The notes beneath the pieces were generated by a model. It was not told the origin of the DNA. It saw nothing but the letters and a program-made list of their open reading frames with translations, and made no database searches. A DNA stretch of 23,604 bases. Origin: DAOUJI01 sp034422875. Its GTDB lineage: Bacteria; Chloroflexota; Dehalococcoidia; Lucifugimonadales; JAGWBF01. The translations under genes were made by a program, and so were the position numbers. Positions 1 to 6,588 of this stretch are shown here, in pieces. The stretch covers positions 1-23,604 of the forward strand of contig DAOUJI010000070.1 in the NCBI GenBank assembly GCA_034422875.1, written 5' to 3'. The stretch's first letter is position 1. The number at the start of each line of letters is the position of its first letter.

Positions 1-189
1 GGTCGGAGGGGCAGGAGCGTCAGACTCGGCATCCGCTCCCGGTTCATAGGCTACCAGATACCTCGCAGCCTTGTTGTCCAACTCATTCCGCAACCTGGTG
101 GGAGGCCAGAGGGTGGGGAAAGCCTCCCGCTCAATGAGGGACACCTGCTTGATGTCCTCGGAAGTCATAGGCCGTATTCTGACGTTCAT
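1..189 (-). CDS. rimI: Ribosomal-protein-alanine N-acetyltransferase-like protein, N-terminal fragment
   Basis: The reverse strand opens with an ATG at 189 and stays open for 63 codons to the window edge, so only the N-terminus is present. It starts MNVRIRPMTSEDIKQVSLIE and continues EREAFPTLWPPTRLRNEL. The pattern IRxMTxxDxxxVxxIExxxFPxxWxxxxLxxEL is typical of RimI, a GNAT-fold enzyme that acetylates the N-terminal alanine of ribosomal protein S18 using acetyl-CoA. The acetyl-CoA binding motif lies beyond the window, so another GNAT acetyltransferase cannot be excluded. The gene diverges from yebC. No Shine-Dalgarno sequence precedes the ATG. A TATAGC hexamer (reverse strand, 203-198) lies 8 bases upstream, which might mean a leaderless transcript. 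Confidence 0.72.
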   Translation of the reverse strand, partial: MNVRIRPMTSEDIKQVSLIEREAFPTLWPPTRLRNELDNKAARYLVAYEPGADAESDAPAPPT

Positions 190-268
190 AAGAAAAGGCT
201 ATATGCAGATTGGAATTGTATCATGGAGCGTATACGGGAAAATATTCTACGTTGCAGAGGCCGTTGGC

Positions 269-298
269 TTTACCCTGGCTGAGCACCGGTGATAAAAT
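269..298 (+). promoter_or_regulatory. Candidate promoter of the yebC-ruvC-ruvA operon
   Basis: TTTACC (269-274) and TAAAAT (293-298) are separated by 18 bases in the spacer between the divergent rimI-like and yebC genes. Four of six and five of six positions match the sigma-70 consensus. Transcription would start near 305, leaving a leader of about 40 bases before the yebC ATG at 347. Assigned by eye only. Confidence 0.4.
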
Positions 299-346
299 CC
301 CAACAATAAAACTGCCTGGCCTCAAACAACGAAAGAGGTGGCAATC

Positions 347-1108
347 ATGTCCGGTCACTCAAAGTGGTCAACCATAAAGCGGGCCAAAGGGGCCGCCGAC
401 GCGAAGCGCGGCCAGTTGTTTACCAAACTAAGCCGCGACATAGCCATAGCTGTTCAGCAAGGGGGCGGCCCAGACCCGTCCATGAACTTCAGGCTCAGGC
501 TGGCCGTTGACAAGGCCAAGGGTTCCAACATGCCCCAGGACACCATCGAGCGGGCGATAAACCGGGCCTCCGGCTCCGGCGAGGGAGCGGAGCAGCTGGA
601 GGACATCCGTTACGAGGGATACGGCCCCGGCGGAGCGGCGATAATGCTGCAAGCCCTCACCACCAACCGCAACAGGACCGCCGCAGAAGTGCGTTCGACT
701 TTCGCCAAGGCAGGCGGAAACCTGGGTGAGGCCGGATGCGTCGCCTGGAACTTTGAACCCATGGGAATCATCACGCTGGACGTGGACACAGAGACCGCTG
801 AAGAGATAGCCCTGGTGGCCATAGACGCCGCTGCGGACGACGTGAAGGTTGAAGGCGGCTACGTAGAGATTCACACTCAGCCCGACACCCTCGAGTCCGT
901 CCGGGACGCCCTCAACCAGCACGAGGTGGAGACGCCTTCCGCCGAAATCTCCATGATGCCCAAGTCCACGGTGGCGCTGGGGGACAAGGAGGCGGCCCAG
1001 ACCCTCCGCCTGCTGGACGACCTGGAAGAGTTGTCCGACGTGCAACGGGTCTACAGCAACGCCGATTTCCCCGACTCGGCTATGGAAAAGTACCGGGACG
1101 AGGGCTAG
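347..1108 (+). CDS. yebC: YebC/PmpR-family regulator or translation factor
   Basis: The product (253 aa) begins MSGHSKWSTIKRAKGAADAK, the family signature, followed by FTKLSRDI and later YEGYGPGG and NRTAAEVR. Its length is normal for YebC/TACO1 proteins. The ATG at 347 is chosen over an in-frame GTG at 338 because the family starts with MSGHSKW and because GAGGTGG sits 6 bases before 347. YebC proteins have been described as DNA-binding regulators and, more recently, as factors that relieve ribosome stalling on proline stretches; the sequence does not decide which applies. It is the first gene of the yebC-ruvC-ruvA-uvrB series, an arrangement common in bacteria. Its TAG stop lies in a palindrome before ruvC. 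Confidence 0.96.
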   Translation: MSGHSKWSTIKRAKGAADAKRGQLFTKLSRDIAIAVQQGGGPDPSMNFRLRLAVDKAKGSNMPQDTIERAINRASGSGEGAEQLEDIRYEGYGPGGAAIMLQALTTNRNRTAAEVRSTFAKAGGNLGEAGCVAWNFEPMGIITLDVDTETAEEIALVAIDAAADDVKVEGGYVEIHTQPDTLESVRDALNQHEVETPSAEISMMPKSTVALGDKEAAQTLRLLDDLEELSDVQRVYSNADFPDSAMEKYRDEG

Positions 1109-1117
1109 GGCCTAGCC
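1103..1117 (+). repeat. Palindrome over the yebC stop, just before ruvC
   Basis: GGCTAGG (1103-1109) and CCTAGCC (1111-1117) are exact reverse complements around a single G. As RNA this gives a 5-bp stem (GGCTA/TAGCC) with a 5-base loop. It contains the yebC TAG (1106-1108) and ends 6 bases before the ruvC ATG, where a ribosome binding site would be expected and is not obvious. It may modulate ruvC translation. Confidence 0.45.
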
Positions 1118-1123
1118 GCTGTT

Positions 1124-1642
1124 ATGCGCGTGTTGGGCATAGACCCCGGCACCGTGCGCATGGGGTACGCCCTGTTGGACACCCACCACTCCCCCAACGT
1201 AGCGGACGCCGTGGACTACGGAGTTGTGGCGCTTAAGTCCACCATTCCCATTGAGGACCGGTTGTATCAACTCTTCACCCACGTCGTGAACATGATTGGC
1301 ATCTTCCAGCCCGACGCCGTGGCAGTCGAGGAGCCTTTTGTAGGGCGCGGCGAGAACCAGTTTTCGGGGCCCGCCCTGGCCGTGGGACAAGCCCAGGCTG
1401 TGGCCCTGATAGCCGCGGCGGGTCAGGCCGTGCCCATATTCCGGTACTCCCCGTCCCAGGTTAAGGTGGCCGTAGCCGACCACGGCAGGGCCACCAAGGA
1501 ACAGGTGCAGAACATGGTCCGAATGCTTCTTGGCCTGGAGTCCGAGCCGGAGCCGTCGGACGCCGCCGACGCTCTGGCCATTGCCCTCTGCCACCTGAGA
1601 CGGCAGGAGGCCGACGAAGTTATGAGCCGAGAGATACGCTGA
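1124..1642 (+). CDS. ruvC: Crossover junction endodeoxyribonuclease RuvC
   Basis: The product is 172 aa, the usual RuvC size. RuvC is the homodimeric RNase H-fold nuclease that resolves Holliday junctions in cooperation with RuvAB. The four acidic catalytic positions can be placed: Asp7 in GIDPGT, Glu69 in VAVEEPF, and Asp146 and Asp149 in PSDAADALA. The stretch FVGRGENQFSGPALAVGQA matches the family's second motif. It lies 15 bases after yebC and 7 bases before ruvA, and is surely cotranscribed with them. A ribosome binding site is weak or absent, so translation may depend on coupling to yebC across the small palindrome. Confidence 0.97.
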   Translation: MRVLGIDPGTVRMGYALLDTHHSPNVADAVDYGVVALKSTIPIEDRLYQLFTHVVNMIGIFQPDAVAVEEPFVGRGENQFSGPALAVGQAQAVALIAAAGQAVPIFRYSPSQVKVAVADHGRATKEQVQNMVRMLLGLESEPEPSDAADALAIALCHLRRQEADEVMSREIR

Positions 1643-1649
1643 GGCATAC

Positions 1650-2246
1650 GTGATCACCGGAGTGAGGGGAACCCTGGAAGCCAGAGGGACGGACTGGGTG
1701 CAGGTGGGTATAGGCGGTGTGAGCCTGCAGATATTCGTTCCTCCGTCAACAATCGGTTCGTTGGGCGGGATATCGGACCAGGTGTTCCTGCACACACGCC
1801 TCTACGTCCGCGACGACGAACCCGTCCTCTACGGCTTTCCCAACCCGGAGTCGCTTAGCATCTTCCAGATGCTCAACAACGTCTCAGGAATCGGACCCCG
1901 CACCGCTCTGGCCCTGCTGTCGTCCATGGGACCTAAGGCGCTGGTGGCGGCGGTGGTTTCAGAGGACCTTGCCGCGCTCAGCCAGGCCCCAGGCGTCGGC
2001 AGACGCAGCGCTGGACGTCTGGTGTTGGAGCTTAAGGGCAAGTTCTCAGATCTGGGAATCATCCCCGACGACGAAACGCCCTCGATCAGCCCCGTCGATC
2101 GCGAGGAAGTGGCCACGGCCCTCATGGCGCTGGGATATTCCGCTTCCGAGTCCCGACGGGCAGCAGAGTCCATTGACGCAAGCCCGGATTTGTCCGTCGA
2201 AGAGAAAATCAGGCTGGCCCTGCGCCAGATGTCCGCTCAGTTGTAG
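1650..2246 (+). CDS. ruvA: Holliday junction branch migration protein RuvA
   Basis: The product (198 aa) starts from a GTG codon (MITGVRGTLEARG), 7 bases after the ruvC stop. RuvA binds four-way junctions as a tetramer and recruits the RuvB motor. The N-terminal OB-fold domain (about 1-65) includes LHTRLYVRDDEPVLYGF. Two helix-hairpin-helix motifs follow, VSGIGPRTALALL near 80 and APGVGRRSAGRLVLELKGK near 115. The C-terminal three-helix RuvB-binding domain (about 145-198) includes EVATALMALGYS. All three domains are full length. RuvB, often the next gene in other genomes, is not here; uvrB follows instead. Confidence 0.97.
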   Translation: MITGVRGTLEARGTDWVQVGIGGVSLQIFVPPSTIGSLGGISDQVFLHTRLYVRDDEPVLYGFPNPESLSIFQMLNNVSGIGPRTALALLSSMGPKALVAAVVSEDLAALSQAPGVGRRSAGRLVLELKGKFSDLGIIPDDETPSISPVDREEVATALMALGYSASESRRAAESIDASPDLSVEEKIRLALRQMSAQL

Positions 2247-2248
2247 AA

Positions 2249-2254
2249 TATAAT
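2249..2254 (+). promoter_or_regulatory. Possible -10 element upstream of uvrB
   Basis: A perfect TATAAT lies 2 bases after the ruvA stop and 27 bases before the uvrB ATG. No convincing -35 is seen 16-18 bases upstream, where the sequence is ruvA coding. It could give uvrB its own transcription in addition to read-through from yebC-ruvC-ruvA. Confidence 0.3.
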
Positions 2255-2281
2255 TGATGTATTCCCTAACCGGCGAAGGCA

Positions 2282-4297
2282 ATGCCAGACTTCAAGATTA
2301 GTTCCGAGTTTAAGGCCACCGGCGACCAGCCCCGTGCTGTGGACAAGCTGGTCGACGGCCTCGTGCGAGGAGACCGCAGCCAGACTCTATTGGGCGTGAC
2401 CGGCTCCGGCAAGACCTTCACCATGGCCAACATCGTGGAGCGGCTACAGCGGCCGGCCCTGGTCATCGCCCATAACAAGACACTGGCGGCGCAGCTTGCC
2501 ACCGAGTTCAGGGAATTCTTCCCCGACAACGCCGTCGAATATTTCGTCTCTTACTATGACTACTACCAGCCCGAGGCTTACGTCCCGCAGACGGACACCT
2601 ACATCGAAAAGGACGCCGACATCAACGAGGAGATAGACAAGCTGCGGCTGTCGGCGACGGCTGCTCTCATGTCTCGCCGCGACGTGCTCATAGTGGCTTC
2701 GGTGTCGTGCATATACGGACTGGGCGACCCGGACGACTACCACTCCTTCGTGGCAGAGGTGAAGGCAGGCGGCGTCTTCAGCCGGGACCAGCTGGTCCGT
2801 CGCCTGATAAACATGCAGTACGAGCGCAACAACCTGGAAGTAAGCCGAGGACGCTTCCGGGTCCGGGGAGACACCCTGGAAATCATGCCCGCCTACGAAG
2901 AAACTGCCACCCGGATACAGTTCTGGGGCGACGAGGTGGAGAAGATCGTCGAAGTGGACCCGCTGACCGGGGAGATTTTGAAACAGAGGGACAGCATCGA
3001 CATCTACCCGGCCCGCCACTTTGTCACGCCACGGGAGAAGCTGGAAGCAGCCATAGAGGACATCAAGGTCGAGCTTGAGGAGAGGTTGGACTACCTCCGC
3101 ACCAACGGAAAGCTCCTGGAAGCGTCACGGCTGGAACAGCGGACACGATACGATCTGGAGATGCTGCAGGAGACGGGCGCGTGCGCGGGTGTGGAAAACT
3201 ACTCTCGCCATCTGGCTCGACGGGCGCCCGGGTCCACTCCCTGGACGCTGCTGGACTATTTCCCCGAAGACTTCATCATGTTCGTCGACGAGTCCCACAT
3301 GACCATCCCCCAGGTCCGGGGCATGTACCACGGCGACATATCCCGAAAGCAGACCCTGGTAGACTTCGGGTTCAGGCTTCCCTCTGCCATCGACAACCGG
3401 CCCCTTAACTTCCGCGAGTTCGAGGACCACATCAACCAGGTGATATTCGTGTCCGCGACTCCCGGCCCCCATGAGATGGAGATCTCACACCAGGTCGTCG
3501 AGCAGGTCATACGGCCCACGGGCCTGCTGGATCCCACCGTGGAGGTTAAACCCACACGCGGCCAGATAGACAACCTGCTGGAAGAAATCCGCGGCAGAGT
3601 TGAGAAGGGCGAACGGTGTCTGGTGACCACCCTGACCAAGAAGATGGCGGAGGAGTTGGATGACTACCTGAGGGAGATGGGAGTGCGCGCCCACTACCTC
3701 CACTCGGACATGGAGACCCTGAAACGCAGCGAGATTCTCCGGGACCTGAGGCTGGGTGTCTACGACGTGGTGGTCGGCATCAACCTGCTGAGGGAAGGAC
3801 TGGACCTGCCGGAGGTCAGCCTTGTCGCCATCCTGGACGCCGACAAAGAGGGATACTTGCGCTCGGAGTCTTCTCTCATTCAGACCATCGGCAGGGCGGC
3901 CCGCCACTCCGACGGCCACGTAATCATGTACGCCGACGCGACAACCAAGTCCATGGACCGCGCCATCGGCGAGACGAACCGCAGGCGCCAATTGCAGGAT
4001 GCTTACAACAAAGCCAACGGGATCGTCCCCCAGGGCATACGCAAGTCGGTGCGCGACATCACCGAGCGGGTGAAGGGCATTGCCGAAACCAGGGCCCCAT
4101 ACATGGCCAGGAAACAACCCATGCCCAAGGACCAGATGTTCAGGGTCATCAAGGACCTGGAATCACAGATGAAAGCTGCCGCTCGAAACCTGGAGTTCGA
4201 GAAAGCGGCCATGTTCAGGGACGAGGTCTACGAACTGCGCCGCATACTGGCCCTGGACGAGAAGGGCCCTCTGTTGTCTCTCAAGACCAACAACTAG
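2282..4297 (+). CDS. uvrB: Excinuclease ABC subunit UvrB
   Basis: The product (671 aa) is the full family length. UvrB is the damage-verifying ATPase of nucleotide excision repair, loaded by UvrA and incised by UvrC. Walker A is GVTGSGKT (38-45). The DNA-inserting beta-hairpin region is YYDYYQPEAYVPQTDTYIEK (about 92-111). The helicase motif containing DESH is at about 338-341. Motifs V/VI follow in GINLLREGLDLPEV and QTIGRAARH. The C-terminal UVR motif (about 625-660), which contacts UvrC, is present in FRVIKDLESQMKAAARNLEF. The ATG has a modest GAAGG ahead of it and follows ruvA by 35 bases. The TAG stop lies inside a perfect palindrome shared with the opposing HTH gene. Confidence 0.98.
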   Translation: MPDFKISSEFKATGDQPRAVDKLVDGLVRGDRSQTLLGVTGSGKTFTMANIVERLQRPALVIAHNKTLAAQLATEFREFFPDNAVEYFVSYYDYYQPEAYVPQTDTYIEKDADINEEIDKLRLSATAALMSRRDVLIVASVSCIYGLGDPDDYHSFVAEVKAGGVFSRDQLVRRLINMQYERNNLEVSRGRFRVRGDTLEIMPAYEETATRIQFWGDEVEKIVEVDPLTGEILKQRDSIDIYPARHFVTPREKLEAAIEDIKVELEERLDYLRTNGKLLEASRLEQRTRYDLEMLQETGACAGVENYSRHLARRAPGSTPWTLLDYFPEDFIMFVDESHMTIPQVRGMYHGDISRKQTLVDFGFRLPSAIDNRPLNFREFEDHINQVIFVSATPGPHEMEISHQVVEQVIRPTGLLDPTVEVKPTRGQIDNLLEEIRGRVEKGERCLVTTLTKKMAEELDDYLREMGVRAHYLHSDMETLKRSEILRDLRLGVYDVVVGINLLREGLDLPEVSLVAILDADKEGYLRSESSLIQTIGRAARHSDGHVIMYADATTKSMDRAIGETNRRRQLQDAYNKANGIVPQGIRKSVRDITERVKGIAETRAPYMARKQPMPKDQMFRVIKDLESQMKAAARNLEFEKAAMFRDEVYELRRILALDEKGPLLSLKTNN

Positions 4298-4313
4298 ACG
4301 CCGGGGCGTCTAG
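4294..4313. terminator. Palindromic bidirectional terminator-like hairpin between uvrB and the HTH gene
   Basis: CTAGACGCC (4294-4302) and GGCGTCTAG (4305-4313) are perfect reverse complements with two G between them. The uvrB TAG (4295-4297) and the opposing gene's TAG (reverse strand, 4312-4310) occupy mirror positions in the two arms. There is no T-tract on either side, so it is not a textbook intrinsic terminator. It may stabilise 3' ends or slow convergent polymerases. Confidence 0.6.
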
Positions 4314-4822
4314 TCGGCAGCGGCGTAGGTCTCTGCCAGGGCATTGCCGTTCTTGGACCACACGTGGTCATTGGGCAGCCACCGGTATCCGGCGTCTTTG
4401 AGCACCTGGCATATTGTCTTGGCGCTTACTTTTGGAACGTTGGCCGTCGACCGTTTCAGCGCCTTTTCCAGCGTAGAAAGGGACCAGAACGGCGTCCGTT
4501 CCATCTCTTTTTCAATTTCAACCAGAATGGCCTTCCGCTGTGTGTGATCGTACACCGGGCGCCGGCCTGCCCCAGGAACGGTGTTCAGCGAGTCCATGCC
4601 CCGCTCGTGGAACCTTTGGACAATGGCGGCTATGCCTGAGTTGCTGCGCATCCGGGCCTCTTTCGCCGCTCCAGTGAACGACTGCCCTTTCGCTACCGCC
4701 AGGATGGCCCTGGCACGTCGAATTCGTTCGACCCGCTCCACTTTGGAATTCGTTATATCTGTGAGTTGCTGTATCTCCGATTCGGTCAATGGCCTGAGCG
4801 GCCTCTTCTGACGCCTTCCCAT
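4310..4822 (-). CDS. Orphan helix-turn-helix protein resembling the N-terminal module of IS630-family transposases
   Basis: The product is 170 aa. After a basic start (MGRRQKRPLRPL) comes a first HTH: an RIRRARAILAVAKGQSFTGA segment, then GIAAIVQRFHERGMDSL. A linker PGAGRRPVY and a second winged-helix region follow (about 100-150, FWSLSTLEKALKR then SAKTICQVLKDAGYRW). This order is that of IS630-type transposases. The DDE catalytic domain that should follow is missing: the frame stops 15 bases after the last usual HTH residues and the next gene is uvrB on the other strand. I chose ATG 4822 because GGAGGT lies 10 bases upstream; an in-frame ATG at 4840 is possible but overlaps that GGAGGT. It may be a decayed insertion sequence, the first half of a split transposase, or a domesticated DNA-binding protein. 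Confidence 0.75.
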   Translation of the reverse strand: MGRRQKRPLRPLTESEIQQLTDITNSKVERVERIRRARAILAVAKGQSFTGAAKEARMRSNSGIAAIVQRFHERGMDSLNTVPGAGRRPVYDHTQRKAILVEIEKEMERTPFWSLSTLEKALKRSTANVPKVSAKTICQVLKDAGYRWLPNDHVWSKNGNALAETYAAAD

Positions 4823-4923
4823 TCGGACTGTTACCTCCATGCAGCCGAAACCGTCGCTGCCGCGTTCGGCTCGACCTGATTATTTAACGGGGCCGCCTGA
4901 ATGCGGTCGCTCCGTCACAAAAG

Positions 4924-4960
4924 ATGACGGAAAGAGATTACGAATATCTCTATCCGTCAT
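4924..4960 (-). repeat. Long inverted repeat at the predicted transcription start of the HTH gene
   Basis: TGACGGAAAGAGAT (4925-4938) and ATCTCTATCCGTCA (4946-4959) pair over 14 positions with one mismatch, and an extra A-T pair closes the base (4924/4960). The loop is 7 bases. It lies right at and after the predicted start site of the reverse-strand promoter at 4966-4995. It could be an operator for a dimeric repressor or a 5'-end RNA hairpin. It has no T-tract, so termination is less likely. Confidence 0.6.
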
Positions 4961-4961
4961 A

Positions 4962-5007
4962 ATTCAATATAGGATTGGGGCTATACCACTGTCAAGTGAT
5001 ATTGAAT
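4962..5007. repeat. Inverted repeat arms flanking the HTH-gene promoter
   Basis: ATTCAATAT (4962-4970) and ATATTGAAT (4999-5007) are exact 9-base reverse complements with 28 bases between them. One arm covers the -10 element and the other lies just upstream of the -35 element. The 200-base spacer 4841-5040 is markedly richer in A and T than its surroundings. The arms might be binding half-sites or remnants of terminal repeats. Confidence 0.45.
4966..4995 (-). promoter_or_regulatory. Strong sigma-70-type promoter driving the HTH gene
   Basis: On the reverse strand, TTGACA (4995-4990, perfect consensus) is followed after 18 bases by TATATT (4971-4966, five of six). Transcription would start near 4959, at the edge of the 37-base inverted repeat, leaving a leader of about 137 bases. 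It is among the closest matches to consensus in the window, which is notable for an apparently orphan gene. Confidence 0.6.
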
Positions 5008-5040
5008 GATAAACAATATCGATTTGTATATTTCCAGCGG

Positions 5041-5463
5041 CTAGCTTTCCAGGTCGCAGCCCACGGCCACAAACTCCAGCCAGGTGTGCTGGATGGTGGG
5101 CGGATTGGGCGCAAACTGCACTCCCACCGAAACGTTAAGACCGAACTCCACAGTCGGCGAACCTGGGACTTCAAACACGGAACCGGACTGGTCTCCGTGA
5201 AGCTTCAAGCCCTGGTGCTCGGCGATGATCTTGGTCCCGTCGTAGAGCAATACTTCATGGACCCAGCCCTGGTCAGTCCTAGTCCGGAAATTTATGCGCA
5301 CGGCGCTGACCTTCTCCCCGGCAGCCGGCACCGGGAATTGCAGCCAGGTGTTCTGACCTCCCTGCCCCTCCACTCTGGCGAAGGGTCCCGCGTGCCTGAC
5401 AGAAACCAACCGGTTGCCGTACTCAGTTTGCATGCTTGTTCCGTGTACCCAGGAAGTTGCCAT
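5041..5463 (-). CDS. Small beta-rich protein of unknown function (DUF6623-like)
   Basis: The product (140 aa) begins MATSWVHGTSMQTEYGNRLV. The ATG at 5463 is preceded by AGGAG at an 8-base spacing; an upstream in-frame GTG at 5472 is less likely. There is no signal peptide or membrane segment. The sequence alternates short hydrophobic strands with turns (WLQFPVPAAGEKVSAVRINF, EVLLYDGTKII, WLEFVAVGCDLES), as in a small beta-sandwich. The WVHG start and the WLQFPVP and LLYDG stretches recall the uncharacterised DUF6623 family; this is from memory and unchecked. It is transcribed divergently from two alpha/beta hydrolases through facing strong promoters, so it may belong to the same response. 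Function unknown. Confidence 0.72.
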   Translation of the reverse strand: MATSWVHGTSMQTEYGNRLVSVRHAGPFARVEGQGGQNTWLQFPVPAAGEKVSAVRINFRTRTDQGWVHEVLLYDGTKIIAEHQGLKLHGDQSGSVFEVPGSPTVEFGLNVSVGVQFAPNPPTIQHTWLEFVAVGCDLES

Positions 5464-5546
5464 TTCGCACACTCCTATAGTGAGATTGGTGGACCGCTTG
5501 CCTTTGCCCGCCGGGGGCCGTTCGTTCCTTGCCCAAGTCTGGCCCG

Positions 5547-5575
5547 ATTATTATTCGGCCTCTATTCCATGTCAA
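5547..5575 (-). promoter_or_regulatory. Promoter of the DUF6623-like gene
   Basis: Reverse strand TTGACA (5575-5570, perfect) and AATAAT (5552-5547, five of six) with the ideal 17-base spacer. It predicts a start near 5540 and a leader of about 77 bases. Its -35 lies 40 bases from the -35 of the divergent hydrolase promoter. Confidence 0.62.
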
Positions 5576-5615
5576 GCCAACACCCCGCGTACAGCACCGA
5601 GGCCGCCGGTTCGGG

Positions 5616-5644
5616 TTGACTGTCCCAAGGGGCCAAAGTAATAT
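5616..5644 (+). promoter_or_regulatory. Promoter of the tandem alpha/beta hydrolase genes
   Basis: TTGACT (5616-5621) and TAATAT (5639-5644) with a 17-base spacer. It predicts a start near 5651 and a leader of about 86 bases before the ATG at 5737. Together with the reverse-strand promoter at 5547-5575 it forms a back-to-back divergent pair. Confidence 0.58.
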
Positions 5645-5736
5645 TGGCTTCAACTTCTCCGCTTGGCCCTTCCAGTCTTTTCCACAACGTCCGGGCAAGG
5701 CAGAGCCAAACAAACGCCGTCGCAAGGAGACCAGCT

Positions 5737-6549
5737 ATGTCGTTGTTCGTACGCCGAGACCTTGAAGACTACGTGCCTACCCACGAGGGCAACTACCATT
5801 TCGTGAAGGCGGGGAGCGGCTTCCCAGTTGTGATGATGCACCCCCTGGGCAACTCAACCTGGGTCTGGGAAAACATCATGGGGCCGTTGAGTGAACACTT
5901 CACCTGCTATGCCTTTGACGCTCTGGGACACGGCCTCTCTGACAAGCCGTCCTTCCAGTTTTCACCGGCGGACCACGCCAGGGCCATGGACCAGGCCATG
6001 CAGGTCCTTAACATACACAGGGCGCACGTCATCGGAAACTCCTTTGGAGCAATCCAGGCCACGGAACTGGCGGCTTCGTTCCCTGACAGGGTCGACAAGC
6101 TGGTGCTGGTTGGCTTGCCTGTTTGGAACATCAGGGAAGCCCCCGCGCGTTTCGAAGAGCAGGCTGCGGGTTACTTCCCCGATGGAAAGCCCGTGCCTCG
6201 AACGAAAGAGACGGTCGTGACCAGCTTCTATAAACCCACACAGGAGTGGGTGGACAGCAATAACGCCGCCAGGGACCAGGCCGGTGTCTGGGTCAAGGAG
6301 ACGATGGAGGCGCTCAACTGGTTCGACATCGTCGCCCGTCTGCCCAAGATTAGGGCGAGCGCAAGCCTTATCGTATACGGAGAGCACGACCCCCTCCGGG
6401 AACTGGCGGAGGACATCCTGAGATACAACCTCCCCAACGCCGAAAAGGCCATACTCAAAGACCTTGCCCACGTGCCCCAGGTAGAGGGGCCCGAGGCGTT
6501 CCTGGATGCAGTCCTGCCCTTCTTGAAAGAGGGCGTCGGACGGAGCTAG
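5737..6549 (+). CDS. Alpha/beta hydrolase, first of a tandem pair
   Basis: The product (270 aa) starts MSLFVRRDLEDYVPTHEGNY. The ATG at 5737 has AAGGAGA 6 bases upstream. It has a full alpha/beta-hydrolase core: oxyanion-hole segment HPLGNSTWVW (from His35), the strand/turn FDALGHGLSDKP, nucleophile elbow G-N-S102-F-G, acid Asp218 in YGEHDPL and His245 in LAHVPQ. The cap region (about 130-195) carries FYKPTQEWVDSNNAARDQAG. No signal peptide is seen, so it is probably cytoplasmic. The overall pattern is that of epoxide hydrolases, haloperoxidase-like esterases and C-C hydrolases. A serine nucleophile argues against dehalogenase or epoxide hydrolase, which use aspartate. The substrate cannot be told. 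The next gene is a close paralogue 39 bases downstream. Confidence 0.9.
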   Translation: MSLFVRRDLEDYVPTHEGNYHFVKAGSGFPVVMMHPLGNSTWVWENIMGPLSEHFTCYAFDALGHGLSDKPSFQFSPADHARAMDQAMQVLNIHRAHVIGNSFGAIQATELAASFPDRVDKLVLVGLPVWNIREAPARFEEQAAGYFPDGKPVPRTKETVVTSFYKPTQEWVDSNNAARDQAGVWVKETMEALNWFDIVARLPKIRASASLIVYGEHDPLRELAEDILRYNLPNAEKAILKDLAHVPQVEGPEAFLDAVLPFLKEGVGRS

Positions 6550-6588
6550 CGGTCTATCGGAAACCGAAACCGGGACTAGGAGGAAGAC

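Noticed and set aside
71..292. A 73-codon forward open frame at the left edge
   Set aside because: It overlaps the better-supported reverse rimI-like fragment and the yebC promoter region.
1112..1795. A 227-codon reverse open frame opposite ruvC and ruvA
   Set aside because: Antisense to two clear genes and without motifs.
4310..5040. A complete IS630 insertion sequence
   Set aside because: No DDE domain, no matching terminal inverted repeats on both sides of the gene and no clear duplicated TA target could be found.
4975..5619. A 214-codon forward open frame over the DUF6623-like gene
   Set aside because: It lacks a ribosome binding site and a recognisable domain. The reverse-strand frame has AGGAG, a good promoter and a plausible folded sequence.
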